Positions 18,301 to 25,522 of a stretch of 39,511 nt of DNA are shown here, piece after piece (positions within the stretch are counted from its first letter, which is position 1; each line of letters opens with the position of its first letter). The notes under the pieces were generated by a model that was not told the origin of the DNA, made no database searches, and saw only the letters and a list, made by a program, of their open reading frames with translations. This stretch comes from Rhodospirillales bacterium. Lineage in GTDB: Bacteria > Pseudomonadota > Alphaproteobacteria > Rhodospirillales > Defluviicoccaceae. The stretch covers positions 1 through 39,511 of the forward strand of contig REEP01000037.1 in NCBI GenBank assembly GCA_007695045.1, read 5' to 3'. The position numbers and the translations under genes were made by a program.

Positions 18301-18659
18301 TCAAACAGCCGAAGCGTGCCGGGTACGACCACGCCCCGCAGCAGCGCGCGCGGGCTCAGTGTCGCTGCCAGGGCTGGCGCTTGGACCAAGGCATCGCCAC
18401 CCGGGCCAGTTAGTTGGATATCGATCAGGCGCAGGTCGAAGGCATCGTCCCAGCCTTCCCAGCTGAGCCGCGTGTCGGCAATCCCGATACCGAAGGGAGC
18501 GATCCGAGCGGCCACCAGCCGCTCTGCCAGTGGTGTCAAGAGCGGCAGAGAAACCGGCCCTTGCGCCAAGCGCCAGCCGATCAGACTGACGACAATGGCA
18601 ACGGCGGCGACCAGTCCGGCGCAGGTCTGCCACAACCACCCGACGCGACGTGCAATCAA
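15330..18659 (-). CDS. DUF3971 / AsmA-like (YhdP-type) envelope protein
   Basis: A 1109-residue protein with one N-terminal membrane anchor (residues about 10-33, LVAAVAIVVSLIGW) and a very long periplasmic part made of repeating beta-strand units such as 'LRLIDIQLTGPGG', 'ISLDL', 'GHAIVDAAADI'. It ends with the AsmA-C-like segment YRATGSLDDPHISVNPLAAL followed by PGFVRNIFG. This is the architecture of YhdP/TamB/AsmA proteins, thought to form groove-like bridges moving phospholipids between the inner and outer membranes. DUF3971 family membership is inferred from the N-terminal DTRLSWEGWDDAFDLRL and C-terminal motifs. The start is TTG 18659 with GAGGG about 5 nt upstream. It diverges from glnE across about 90 bp. 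Confidence 0.85.
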   Translation of the reverse strand: MIARRVGWLWQTCAGLVAAVAIVVSLIGWRLAQGPVSLPLLTPLAERLVAARIAPFGIGIADTRLSWEGWDDAFDLRLIDIQLTGPGGDALVQAPALAATLSPRALLRGVVVPGTLRLFEPRFAIRRDADGLALIVPDDAGEHRFRPADLDLPEHSANTTGLAGFLGHLRRVEIVDAHLRFDDVRLGISVVVPDATLQVWRDGKAIRVAADLALVGADPEEAGPKRAAAEVSIKGRYVPETARLDIGAVFADFRPAVFSHSGSGPATIGGIDLPLSGTVMLDLTSAGGLVGAGLDITGGAGTLVIPGDLMPGAADDPHPTRVPIAGINLRGGLDADQGVLWIGDLALDFGEQGHVRLPEPLDHDLPMRRLSLRGQYGLVNQDLRIDDLQADLHGPRLAGHAIVDAAADIRRIRVAAALQHLGVDELSRYWPPPIKPGTRKWMTGNLAAGRFPRAAVSLDLREDASGHYHVHGLAGTAELVGARVRYLPSMPPVEAASGHAIFDTEAVTITLDGGRWNSLRVTAGTIRFDDLSAARDRADIRLTVEGPLRDHLSLIDHPPLGYAQKIGIRPDAVSGAAVVRLAIGFPLLADLSFDDVAIRADADAEAVTVTDAILGRDLTQGRLTLFVDKDGLKLNGSGALGGVAGTFEARETFDRSREILRTVTVTIPSADVAQAQEVIFGRTLLAEAMAGGSLAAVVTATETSAGQGALTATLDLAPLALNVPALMLNKPSGATGTAEIALTMQDGRVAEVNADAFLAGGTHRAGGTVRFSADQAVESVEITTLVAGRTDARGHASALADGGWAVHIRGNSLDLAPMLEHLRRPSAGPAVVGEERELRLTADIGSIWLGEDRRLHDLAGSLTQIGPRLSRVNARANTTAGSRLTTLLQPDDRGHRHLLVTADDAGDALRTLGLFDAMTGGHLTLDATFADHRPSRALEGRLLVRDYTVTGAPFIAHLLSVMALTGIESALRGEGLAFSVLDVPFTYSGDLLEFTNARASGLSLGITASGRAALEAGTVDVRGTVVPLYAVNATLGRIPVLGNLLTGGEQGGGVFAATYRATGSLDDPHISVNPLAALAPGFVRNIFGALAGTTVDGGKLPLEPADSVR

Positions 18660-18748
18660 ACCGGCCCTCGTCTCGTTGGTGTCCCTCGGACAAGGCGGTG
18701 CCTTGACCCGGCGCCACCGGATTTGCAGTGTGAGGGAAAGTGATAGCG

Positions 18749-21700
18749 ATGAACATGACGAATTTTTCCGCCGCGTTCCCGTTGGACAGAGTACCCCGCC
18801 CGCATGATCCAGAAATGGCCCGAGCGGCCCGCGAGCGCTGGTGTGAGGCCGTGCTGGCCGAAGCTGACGCGGATCTGGAGAGACGGGCCCAGGCCGCGCT
18901 CGGCGACACCGGTACGGCGCGCCTACTCGACGCGGTCTTCGCCTTCAGCCCGTTTCTGAGTGCGGCCGCCGAACGGGACGCCGGATTCTTGCTCCACCTG
19001 CTTTCGGTCGGTGCCGATCAAGCACGGGAAGAGGTCATGGCCGAGGTGGCCCAGGCGCGGGCCGAGGCCATTGATGGCGCCGACCCGTCGCGGCCGCTGC
19101 GTGTCGCCAAGCGTCGGCTGGCCTTGACCGCGGCGCTCGCCGACATCACCGGGGCGTGGCCCTTGGAGGAGGTAACAGGCGCCCTGTCCGACTTTGCGGA
19201 CGCGGCCCTGGACTGTGCGGCGGATCATCTCCTGGCCGAGGCAGGGCAACGCGGTGTCCTGGAACTGCCCGACCCCGAGGCCCCAGGCGCTCGCTCCGGG
19301 CTCATCATTCTCGGCATGGGTAAGCTCGGCGCGCGTGAACTGAACTATTCCAGCGATATCGATCTGATCGTCTTCTACGATACGGACCGGATTGACACCA
19401 AGGATCCGGACCGGCTGCAGCGTCACTTCGTGCGCCTCGTCCATTCCCTGGTGCGATTGATGGAACAACGAACAGCTGACGGCTACGTGTTCCGCACCGA
19501 CCTTCGCCTCCGCCCGGATCCCAGCATCACCCCACCGGCGCTGTCCGTGCTGGCGGCCGAGACCTACTACGAGTCTCTCGGGCAGAACTGGGAGCGTGCC
19601 GCGTTCATCAAGGCACGGCCGGTGGCCGGCGACCGCGAGGCCGGTGAAGCGCTGCTGCACAGGCTCAGGCCTTTCATCTGGCGCAAGCACCTGGATTTCG
19701 CCGCGATCCAGGACATCCACTCCATTAAACGCCAGATCAACGCGCACCGCGGTGGCAGCCGGATTGCCGTCGGCGGACACAACATCAAGCTCGGCCGCGG
19801 CGGCATCCGCGAAATCGAGTTCTTCGCCCAAACGCAGCAGTTGATCTGGGGCGGGCGGGTACCCGAACTCCGCGCGATTTCCACGGTCGCGGCGCTGCAG
19901 GCCCTGGTGGCACATGGGCAAACGGAATCCGCCACAGCAGAGTCCCTGATCGCCGCCTACCGCTTCCTGCGTCGGCTCGAACACCGGATACAGATGATCC
20001 ACGACGAGCAGACCCACCAGTTGCCGAAGCGTTCGGCCGACCTTGCCCACGTGGCGGCCTTCTTCGGCGCGACCGACCTCGCCGGCTTCGAGGCCGAAGT
20101 TCTGACGCACTTGCGAGCGGTGGAGAAGGCCTATGGCGCGCTGTTCGATGATGCCCCGACCCTATCCCTTGCCAACGGCGCGGCCGGAAACTTGGTGTTC
20201 ACTGGTGACGAAGCCGATCCCGAGACAATGGAAACCCTTCGCCACCTGGGCTTCTCTCATCCGGGCACGGTGGATACCGTCGTGCGCACCTGGCATCGCG
20301 GCCGCTATCGTGCCACCCGCAGCACCCGGGCTCGGCAGATCCTGACCGAATTGATGCCGCTCCTGCTCAAGGCGCTTGCCGACACGCCGGATCCGGATGC
20401 CGCCTTGCTGACCTTCGACCGCTTTCTTGCCGGCCTTCCGGCCGGCGTCCAGGTATTCTCCCTGTTCCACGCCAATCCGCCGGTGCTGGCACTGGTGGCT
20501 GAGATCATGGGCGGAGCGCCGCGACTCGCGGCCCGGCTGGCCGGCCAGCCGAGCCTTCTGGAAAGCGTTGTGATGCCCGATTTTTTCGACGCGCCGCCCG
20601 GCATCGACGATCTCACATCGGAGCTTGACGCGGCGCTGATCCGGGCCGAGGACCCCCAAGATGTGCTGGACCTGATGCGCCGATGGGCCAACGACCGCAA
20701 GTTCCAGGTCGGGGTTCAGGAGTTGCGCTGCACGCTCGCCCCCGCTCTGGCAGCACTCGCCTACAGCAACATTGCGGAGGTATCCATCCGCACCCTACTG
20801 GCCCGGGTCGAAGATGACTTTGCACGCGACCACGGCCGGGTCGCCGGATGCGACATGGCGGTCATCGCCATGGGCAAGCTGGGTGGGCGGGAAATGACCG
20901 CCACCTCTGATCTCGACCTGATCTTTGTCTACACCACGCCCGATGAGGGCGCGGCATCCGACGGACGCCGTTCGCTTTCGGCGAGCCATTACTTTGCCAG
21001 ACTGAGCCAGCGGTTCATCAATGCCGTCACGGCGCCGACACCCGAAGGCACGCTGTATGAGGTGGACATGCGTCTGCGCCCGTCCGGGCGCGCCGGGCCG
21101 ATCGCGGTCAGCTTCGCAGCCTTCGAACGGTATCAGCGGGATGACGCCTGGACGTGGGAGCGCATGGCGCTGACACGGGCACGAGCGGTCGCCGGGCCCG
21201 CAGCCCTGGTTGTGGCGATCGAGCAGGTGATCGGCGAGGTGCTGAAACAGGAACGGGATGAAGCGGCCCTGGTTCGCGCCGTCGCCGACATGCGTCTACG
21301 CATGGATGCCGAGCACCACACGGACTCAATCTGGGAGGTCAAGCACATTCGCGGCGGCCTAGTGGATGTGGAGTTCATCGCTCAATACCTGCAGCTTCGC
21401 CACGCTCATCAGCACCCCGGCGTTCTCGCCACCGGCACGGCGGAGGCCTTGGAGCGTTGCCGCGATGCCGAGTTGCTCGACGACGACACCGCGGCAACCC
21501 TCCTGGAGGCCTTTAAACTGTGGCAAGCGGTACAGGGGCGCATCCGCCTTACCCTCTCCGGTGCGATTTCGGCTCGCGGCGCCGACGATGCGCCGGAAGC
21601 CTTGCGTCGCTCACTCCGGCCGGTGGAGGCTCAGTCCGTCTCCGAACTGGTCGAACGTATGCATGTGCTGGCTGGTCGCGTGCGCGAAATCTATCATCGT

Positions 21701-21757
21701 CTGATCGATCGGCCGGCCGGCGTTGCCGCCGACCGGCCGGAAGGGGAACCCGGCTGA
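18749..21757 (+). CDS. glnE: Bifunctional glutamine synthetase adenylyltransferase/deadenylase GlnE
   Basis: GlnE adds or removes AMP on glutamine synthetase in response to glutamine and PII, tuning ammonia assimilation. The protein has two tandem nucleotidyltransferase domains. The N-terminal deadenylylase site is LGMGKLGARELNYSSDIDL then VFY (about residues 186-207) with TDLRLRPDP. The C-terminal adenylyltransferase site is MGKLGGREMTATSDLDL (about 700-730) with DMRLRPSG and DAWTWERMALTRAR. Both acidic pairs needed for metal binding are intact. At about 1000 residues it has the usual length. ATG 18749 sits 11 nt after AGGGA; GTG 18740 and ATG 18755 are in frame. It is followed 58 bp later by bcp. 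Confidence 0.96.
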   Translation: MNMTNFSAAFPLDRVPRPHDPEMARAARERWCEAVLAEADADLERRAQAALGDTGTARLLDAVFAFSPFLSAAAERDAGFLLHLLSVGADQAREEVMAEVAQARAEAIDGADPSRPLRVAKRRLALTAALADITGAWPLEEVTGALSDFADAALDCAADHLLAEAGQRGVLELPDPEAPGARSGLIILGMGKLGARELNYSSDIDLIVFYDTDRIDTKDPDRLQRHFVRLVHSLVRLMEQRTADGYVFRTDLRLRPDPSITPPALSVLAAETYYESLGQNWERAAFIKARPVAGDREAGEALLHRLRPFIWRKHLDFAAIQDIHSIKRQINAHRGGSRIAVGGHNIKLGRGGIREIEFFAQTQQLIWGGRVPELRAISTVAALQALVAHGQTESATAESLIAAYRFLRRLEHRIQMIHDEQTHQLPKRSADLAHVAAFFGATDLAGFEAEVLTHLRAVEKAYGALFDDAPTLSLANGAAGNLVFTGDEADPETMETLRHLGFSHPGTVDTVVRTWHRGRYRATRSTRARQILTELMPLLLKALADTPDPDAALLTFDRFLAGLPAGVQVFSLFHANPPVLALVAEIMGGAPRLAARLAGQPSLLESVVMPDFFDAPPGIDDLTSELDAALIRAEDPQDVLDLMRRWANDRKFQVGVQELRCTLAPALAALAYSNIAEVSIRTLLARVEDDFARDHGRVAGCDMAVIAMGKLGGREMTATSDLDLIFVYTTPDEGAASDGRRSLSASHYFARLSQRFINAVTAPTPEGTLYEVDMRLRPSGRAGPIAVSFAAFERYQRDDAWTWERMALTRARAVAGPAALVVAIEQVIGEVLKQERDEAALVRAVADMRLRMDAEHHTDSIWEVKHIRGGLVDVEFIAQYLQLRHAHQHPGVLATGTAEALERCRDAELLDDDTAATLLEAFKLWQAVQGRIRLTLSGAISARGADDAPEALRRSLRPVEAQSVSELVERMHVLAGRVREIYHRLIDRPAGVAADRPEGEPG

Positions 21758-21815
21758 TCCGAGACGCCGGCACACCCGTAATTCGCGCATCGCCATTTCG
21801 CAAGGAGGAGACGAC

Positions 21816-22280
21816 ATGACCGTGTCGGTCGGCGACAGCATCCCCGATTTCACTCTACCCACCGACGGCGGCGGCACCATCCGCAGCGACGACCTGCGGG
21901 GCAACCCGTCGGTGCTCTATTTTTATCCCAAGGATGACACCTCTGGGTGCACGAAGGAGGCCATGGCCTTTCGCGACCTGGCAGACCCGTTCGGCACCAC
22001 ACGGGCACGCATCGTCGGCATCTCACGGGACAGCGTGGCCAGCCATGACAAGTTCAAGGCGAAGCATGACCTGAACTTTACCCTCGCGTCCGATGAAGAC
22101 GGCCGTGTCTGCGAGGCTTTCGGTGTGTGGGTTGAAAAGAATATGTATGGCAAAAAGTACATGGGCATCGAGCGTGCCACCTTTCTGGTCGATGGCGAGG
22201 GAGTGATCCGCCACGTCTGGCGCAAGGTCAAGGTTCCCGGGCACGCTGCGGCAGTGCTGGAGGCGGCGCAGGCGCTGTAG
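21816..22280 (+). CDS. bcp: Thioredoxin-dependent peroxiredoxin, Bcp/PrxQ type
   Basis: This 154-residue cytoplasmic peroxidase reduces H2O2 and organic hydroperoxides. The start ATG 21816 follows an ideal AAGGAGGAG. Peroxiredoxin features are YFYPKDDTSGCTKEAMAFRD with peroxidatic Cys45, and the conserved ERATFLVDGEGVIRHVW. The resolving cysteine found five residues later in E. coli Bcp (Cys50) is Met50 here, so it is probably a one-Cys or atypical form resolved by another thiol; Cys in GRVCEAFGVW is a candidate partner. It lies just behind glnE and may share its transcript, and a ferritin-like gene follows 205 bp later. Confidence 0.93.
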   Translation: MTVSVGDSIPDFTLPTDGGGTIRSDDLRGNPSVLYFYPKDDTSGCTKEAMAFRDLADPFGTTRARIVGISRDSVASHDKFKAKHDLNFTLASDEDGRVCEAFGVWVEKNMYGKKYMGIERATFLVDGEGVIRHVWRKVKVPGHAAAVLEAAQAL

Positions 22281-22485
22281 AGCCGGCAACGATGTTACAG
22301 GCTCGTCGGGTGCGGCTGGCGGCGGCCCCACGCTCGTTGCGTCTTGCCCCGTAATCTGATAGCGACCCGATAGAAATCGTCCCGAGGTCATGCATTTGGC
22401 ACGATGCTGCACTCGACGATGCATCGGCCGAAAGCGTGCTGCACGGTGAAGGCGCACGAAACGTCTGGACAGTGGGGAGTGGCTC

Positions 22486-22932
22486 ATGGCTGACCGACAG
22501 ATCGACAAGGACGCGGTGATCGCGGTCCTGGACAAAATCCTTGAAGCCGAACTGGCTGGGGTGGTCCGTTATACGCACTATTCGTTCATGGTTTTTGGTT
22601 TCAACCGCATCCCGATCATCAGCTGGCTGCGCTCGCAGGCGGATGAATCATTGTTGCACGCCCAGGAGGCAGGGGAACTGATTACATACCTTGGCGGTCA
22701 CCCGTCGCTTGGGATCGGCAAGCTGCTGGAAAGCCATCGCCACGATGTCCTGAGCATCCTCAAGGAATCCCTGGAGCACGAGAACGAAGCCCTGAGTCTC
22801 TATCGGCAGCTGCTCGATCTGGTTGAAGGGCACGTGATGCTGGAGGAATATGCGCGAAAGATGATCGCCGAGGAATCCAGCCACGCCGGTGAAGTGGAGA
22901 AAATGCTTCGGGCGCCGGGCGAACTCGGCTGA
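22486..22932 (+). CDS. Ferritin-like / bacterioferritin-family protein
   Basis: A 148-residue four-helix-bundle protein. Carboxylate and histidine residues occur in the ferritin pattern across the helices: Glu in LEAELAGVVRY, Glu and His in DESLLHAQE, Glu in SLEHENEAL, and EExxH in IAEESSHAGEVEKM. This suggests a di-iron ferroxidase centre for iron storage or detoxification. The heme-ligating Met of true bacterioferritin is not evident, and the first ExxH motif appears shifted (ExxxH), so a non-heme ferritin-like protein is likelier. It follows the peroxiredoxin gene, a sensible oxidative-stress pairing. I see no Fur or Irr box in the 205-bp upstream spacer that I would trust. Confidence 0.8.
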   Translation: MADRQIDKDAVIAVLDKILEAELAGVVRYTHYSFMVFGFNRIPIISWLRSQADESLLHAQEAGELITYLGGHPSLGIGKLLESHRHDVLSILKESLEHENEALSLYRQLLDLVEGHVMLEEYARKMIAEESSHAGEVEKMLRAPGELG

Positions 22933-23039
22933 CTCTGGTAGGCTAACCGTTCTGCAACCTGCTCCCTTGTAGCCTCCACCCTTATGGTCGTAGAGTCGCT
23001 GTCGGCGATGCCCCTGGGCGTCGCACGCGGGCATTGGTG

Positions 23040-23576
23040 ATGGAACCAAGTCAGCAGGACGAGGAAACGGAGGATCGCGGCGACGGCGGCGACCGCCCTG
23101 GGTCTGTTCTGCTCGCGAAGCGCATGGCGCGCATCGCCTTACGCTGTTCGAGGCCGTTACGCCGTCCGGCCATCATCGGCATGATCGGTCTGGTTATGGG
23201 CGTTGCGGTGTTGGGATCGGCTTGGGCGTTATCCCGGCCCTCAGTTGAAGTCGCCATCACGGCTCTGCCCGCACCCAGTACGTACGTCAACCTGCCCGCC
23301 TTCGTAACGGACCTGCGTCCCGACCGCGGGCGGCGTGCGGTGGTCCGGATCGCTCTCGTCGTCCGTGTCCCCGCGGCCCACGCTCCACAGTTGACGGACA
23401 TGAATGCCGCCATCGAAGACGCCGTTCAGGTTCATCTCAGGGACTACCGTCGCCGCGACCTGGAGGGCGCCGAAGGAGCGCAACGCCTGCGTCAAGAAGT
23501 GCTGGAGATCGTCAATGCGCTCATCCACCCGGCCAAAGCCGATCGCATCCTGTTCCGTGAGTTTCTAATGGACTAG
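23040..23576 (+). CDS. FliL-family membrane protein (orphan)
   Basis: From ATG 23040 the protein has 178 residues: an acidic cytoplasmic tail (MEPSQQDEETEDRGDGG), one transmembrane helix (about 44-65, IIGMIGLVMGVAVLGSAWAL), and a periplasmic FliL domain. The domain has YVNLPAFVTDL, VVRIALVVRV, a helix DMNAAIEDAVQVHLRD, LRQEVLEIVNALIHPAKA, and the closing ILFREFLMD, which is very like the FliL C-terminus. FliL surrounds flagellar stators and influences motor torque. No other flagellar gene is nearby, so this is either an orphan copy or a paralogue with another membrane partner. TTG 23034 and GTG 23037 are in-frame alternatives. Confidence 0.75.
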   Translation: MEPSQQDEETEDRGDGGDRPGSVLLAKRMARIALRCSRPLRRPAIIGMIGLVMGVAVLGSAWALSRPSVEVAITALPAPSTYVNLPAFVTDLRPDRGRRAVVRIALVVRVPAAHAPQLTDMNAAIEDAVQVHLRDYRRRDLEGAEGAQRLRQEVLEIVNALIHPAKADRILFREFLMD

Positions 23577-23629
23577 CAGCCTTTTGGACTTCGGAAGATT
23601 TTGATCGAAGTACCCGATAATTAGGCTGC
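23576..23629. repeat. Imperfect long hairpin after the FliL gene
   Basis: GCAGCCT (23576-23582) pairs perfectly with AGGCTGC (23623-23629), and inside it ACTTCG (23588-23593) pairs with CGAAGT (23606-23611), with GG/CC adding to the inner stem. The result is a bulged cruciform beginning at the last base of the FliL stop codon. It may be a terminator, an element end or a processed RNA. Confidence 0.45.
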
Positions 23630-24090
23630 CTGACGGACGGACAGAGGTGAGGCCGACTTCAAGACTTGTCTCTATCGATCTGGCCAGCCAACATCGGCCC
23701 GCTCAGTAGACCTCATCCTGCGTCTTTGCCCGTCCGGACCCGGCAGTCCACGGCCTCTTTGCCGCCACGGTCATGTACTCGGGTCGCTCGTCCGTGTTCC
23801 CCGAGGAGGAGAGCCTCGGCAGCGGAGCAGACGGGATAACCTGTTTTTCATCCCCCCGCATTTTGAATAATTATTGTGATTTGTGTTTAGAATAGATGTG
23901 CTCCGAACAGGGTACACCCGCCGCGCTTCCAGAAAAGCGGCTGCGTCCCGCATCAATGCCGCCCCGAAAAAAGGCCGGCACGGCGCCTGATGACAGGACG
24001 CCGTGCCAGGTAACCCGTCGTCGGAGATCAAGGAGTCCAGCGCTGTTGCGGGTCAAATGCCGCCCTTCTGGCTCCAGAGTCCGAAAATTT
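23630..24090. other. Gene-free stretch between the FliL and lipoprotein genes
   Basis: No credible coding frame on either strand. The notable content is an AT-rich island at about 23860-23900 in otherwise GC-rich DNA. It contains TTGAAT and TAGAAT 19 bp apart on the plus strand, a weak promoter candidate that points at no gene. I saw no tRNA or clear mobile-element end. Confidence 0.5.
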
Positions 24091-24318
24091 TTATTTGCGC
24101 AGCTGCCCCCGGAACATGGCTTCCACCCGTTCGGCGGACTGTTGTGCCCGCATGGCGGCGTCCTGTGTGGCCTGCATCTGGCCCTGCAGAGCGTTCACGT
24201 CGGCCCGGAGGCCCGCGACATCAGTCTTCAATTGATCAACTTCGGCTTGACTTGCGCAGCCGGCAACCAACGCCGTCCCGGCCACAACCATCACAGCCAT
24301 GAGATTGCGACGAATCAT
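24091..24318 (-). CDS. Lpp/OprI-like murein lipoprotein with C-terminal lysine
   Basis: A 75-residue lipoprotein with a strong AAGGAGA ribosome site before ATG 24318. The signal peptide (MIRRNLMAVMVVAGTA) ends in the lipobox LVAGC with the lipidated Cys21. The mature part is a single heptad-patterned helix (EVDQLKTDVAGLRADVNAL onward) rich in Ala, Gln and Asp. The last residues are RGQLRK, with a C-terminal Lys like the residue of Braun lipoprotein that is joined to peptidoglycan. Lpp is classically gammaproteobacterial, so an Lpp-like protein here is unusual. The adjacent, same-strand L,D-transpeptidase gene lies 149 bp upstream and supports a covalent-tether role, which remains an inference. 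Confidence 0.8.
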   Translation of the reverse strand: MIRRNLMAVMVVAGTALVAGCASQAEVDQLKTDVAGLRADVNALQGQMQATQDAAMRAQQSAERVEAMFRGQLRK

Positions 24319-24467
24319 TCTGAAGTCTCCTTCGCTGTGTTCCCCTGAACCTGCGCCCCTCACGGACTGCCACAGCAACGTCAATGGCCCCTTTGAGCGA
24401 GCACAAACGATGGAATTTGAGCCTAGCCCTCGCGCGCGCTCGACGCAAGAGCCTAAATTCAAACGGG

Positions 24468-24980
24468 TTACGGACGAATTTCGATCGGGGTGCCGTCGTC
24501 GACCGCGCGCCAGATTTGCTCCATGTGCGTGTTGCTGACGGCGATACAGCCCTCCGTCCAGTCGCGCTGCAGCGCTCGCCCGTTCATCTCATTGGGCTGG
24601 CCGTGGATCATGATCATGCCGCCCGGCGCCACGCCCAGCGCCGCCGCTCGCGCTTGGTCCGCCGCGTTCGGATAGGACACACGCAATGACAGGTGAAAAC
24701 GGCTGCCCGGGTTGCGCCAGTCGATCTCATAGAGACCCTCCGGTGTACGACCATCGCCCTCGCGAACCTTGTGTCCGGTTGGCCTGAAACCGAGGTCGAT
24801 GGGGTACACCTGGAACACCCCGCCGTTGCGCAACAACATCAGTTGCCGAGCTCCCTTCAGGACGACGATCTTGTCCGCCTTGATCACCGGCAGCGGAGCC
24901 AGCCGGGCGAGCTGCGTCTCCGCCTGGGCGACCACCGGCGACACCAACAAGACCATCGACACCATGAGCGGTTTGAGCAC
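24468..24980 (-). CDS. YkuD-type L,D-transpeptidase (ErfK/YbiS-like)
   Basis: From GTG 24980 the protein has 170 residues: a signal peptide ending AQA (cleavage before Glu21), then a compact YkuD catalytic domain. The catalytic signature is visible as His126 in IMIHGQPN and Cys145 in DWTEGCIAVSNTHM. There is no LysM domain. Such enzymes either link lipoproteins to meso-diaminopimelate of peptidoglycan or make 3-3 cross-links. The neighbouring Lpp-like gene with C-terminal Lys makes the first role attractive. A GGGGG lies 6 nt before this GTG. An in-frame ATG at 24965 would lose the positive signal-peptide start, and ATG 25043 adds an unlikely leader. Confidence 0.85.
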   Translation of the reverse strand: MLKPLMVSMVLLVSPVVAQAETQLARLAPLPVIKADKIVVLKGARQLMLLRNGGVFQVYPIDLGFRPTGHKVREGDGRTPEGLYEIDWRNPGSRFHLSLRVSYPNAADQARAAALGVAPGGMIMIHGQPNEMNGRALQRDWTEGCIAVSNTHMEQIWRAVDDGTPIEIRP

Positions 24981-25128
24981 GGCACACCCCCGTTGGACTC
25001 TCTGCGACGCACCCAACACTACACAACCCAACCGCGAGAGCAAACGAAAGTGGCGGGATCACAACGCGTGCATGCGTCGACTCTTTTGTGTTGCCGGTGT
25101 GCAACGCGTGCCATCCGAGCCCGCGCCT

Positions 25129-25398
25129 TTAGGACGTTGTCGCACCGGCATTTTTGTCCAGCAGCCGCGAGACGCACTCGGTCGCACCGACAAGGGAGCC
25201 GAGCCGCGGGTAGTCGCCTTCCGGAATGCTGATCCCGAGCTTCCTCTCCAGTGCCAGCACGAAATTGAGGAAATCCACCGAATCGATGTCCAGCTGGTCG
25301 TGGAAGCTAACATCGGGATTCAGTTGCTCGAGGTCGGCTTCAGGTGCCACCTCGGCCAGGGTCTCAAGAACCAGTGGGGGAATCTGGTCACGGTCCAT
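25129..25398 (-). CDS. Acyl carrier protein
   Basis: From ATG 25398 (MDRDQIPPLVLETLAEVAPE), which has GGGAG 6-7 nt upstream, the product is 89 residues, typical for an ACP. The phosphopantetheine-attachment motif is DIDSVDFLNFV with Ser40, preceded by FHDQLDIDS and followed by an acidic helix (LALERKLGISIPEGDYP). It has Val rather than the common Leu after the serine, which is often seen in specialised ACPs. An upstream in-frame ATG at 25515 would add 39 low-complexity residues. It lies 124 bp behind the AMP-forming acyl-CoA synthetase gene on the same strand, so it may be loaded by or receive acyl groups from that enzyme. It is not the fatty-acid-synthesis ACP by context. Confidence 0.85.
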   Translation of the reverse strand: MDRDQIPPLVLETLAEVAPEADLEQLNPDVSFHDQLDIDSVDFLNFVLALERKLGISIPEGDYPRLGSLVGATECVSRLLDKNAGATTS

Positions 25399-25522
25399 CG
25401 GGGTCTCCCGGTCTTTCACACCCGGCAGCGCGCCGGTCCGGCTGGCCTGCGCACCGTCCAAAGCGTCGCGGTCCATGGTGGTGGCTGTATCGTCCAAGGT
25501 TTCATCGGCACACATCGCAAGT

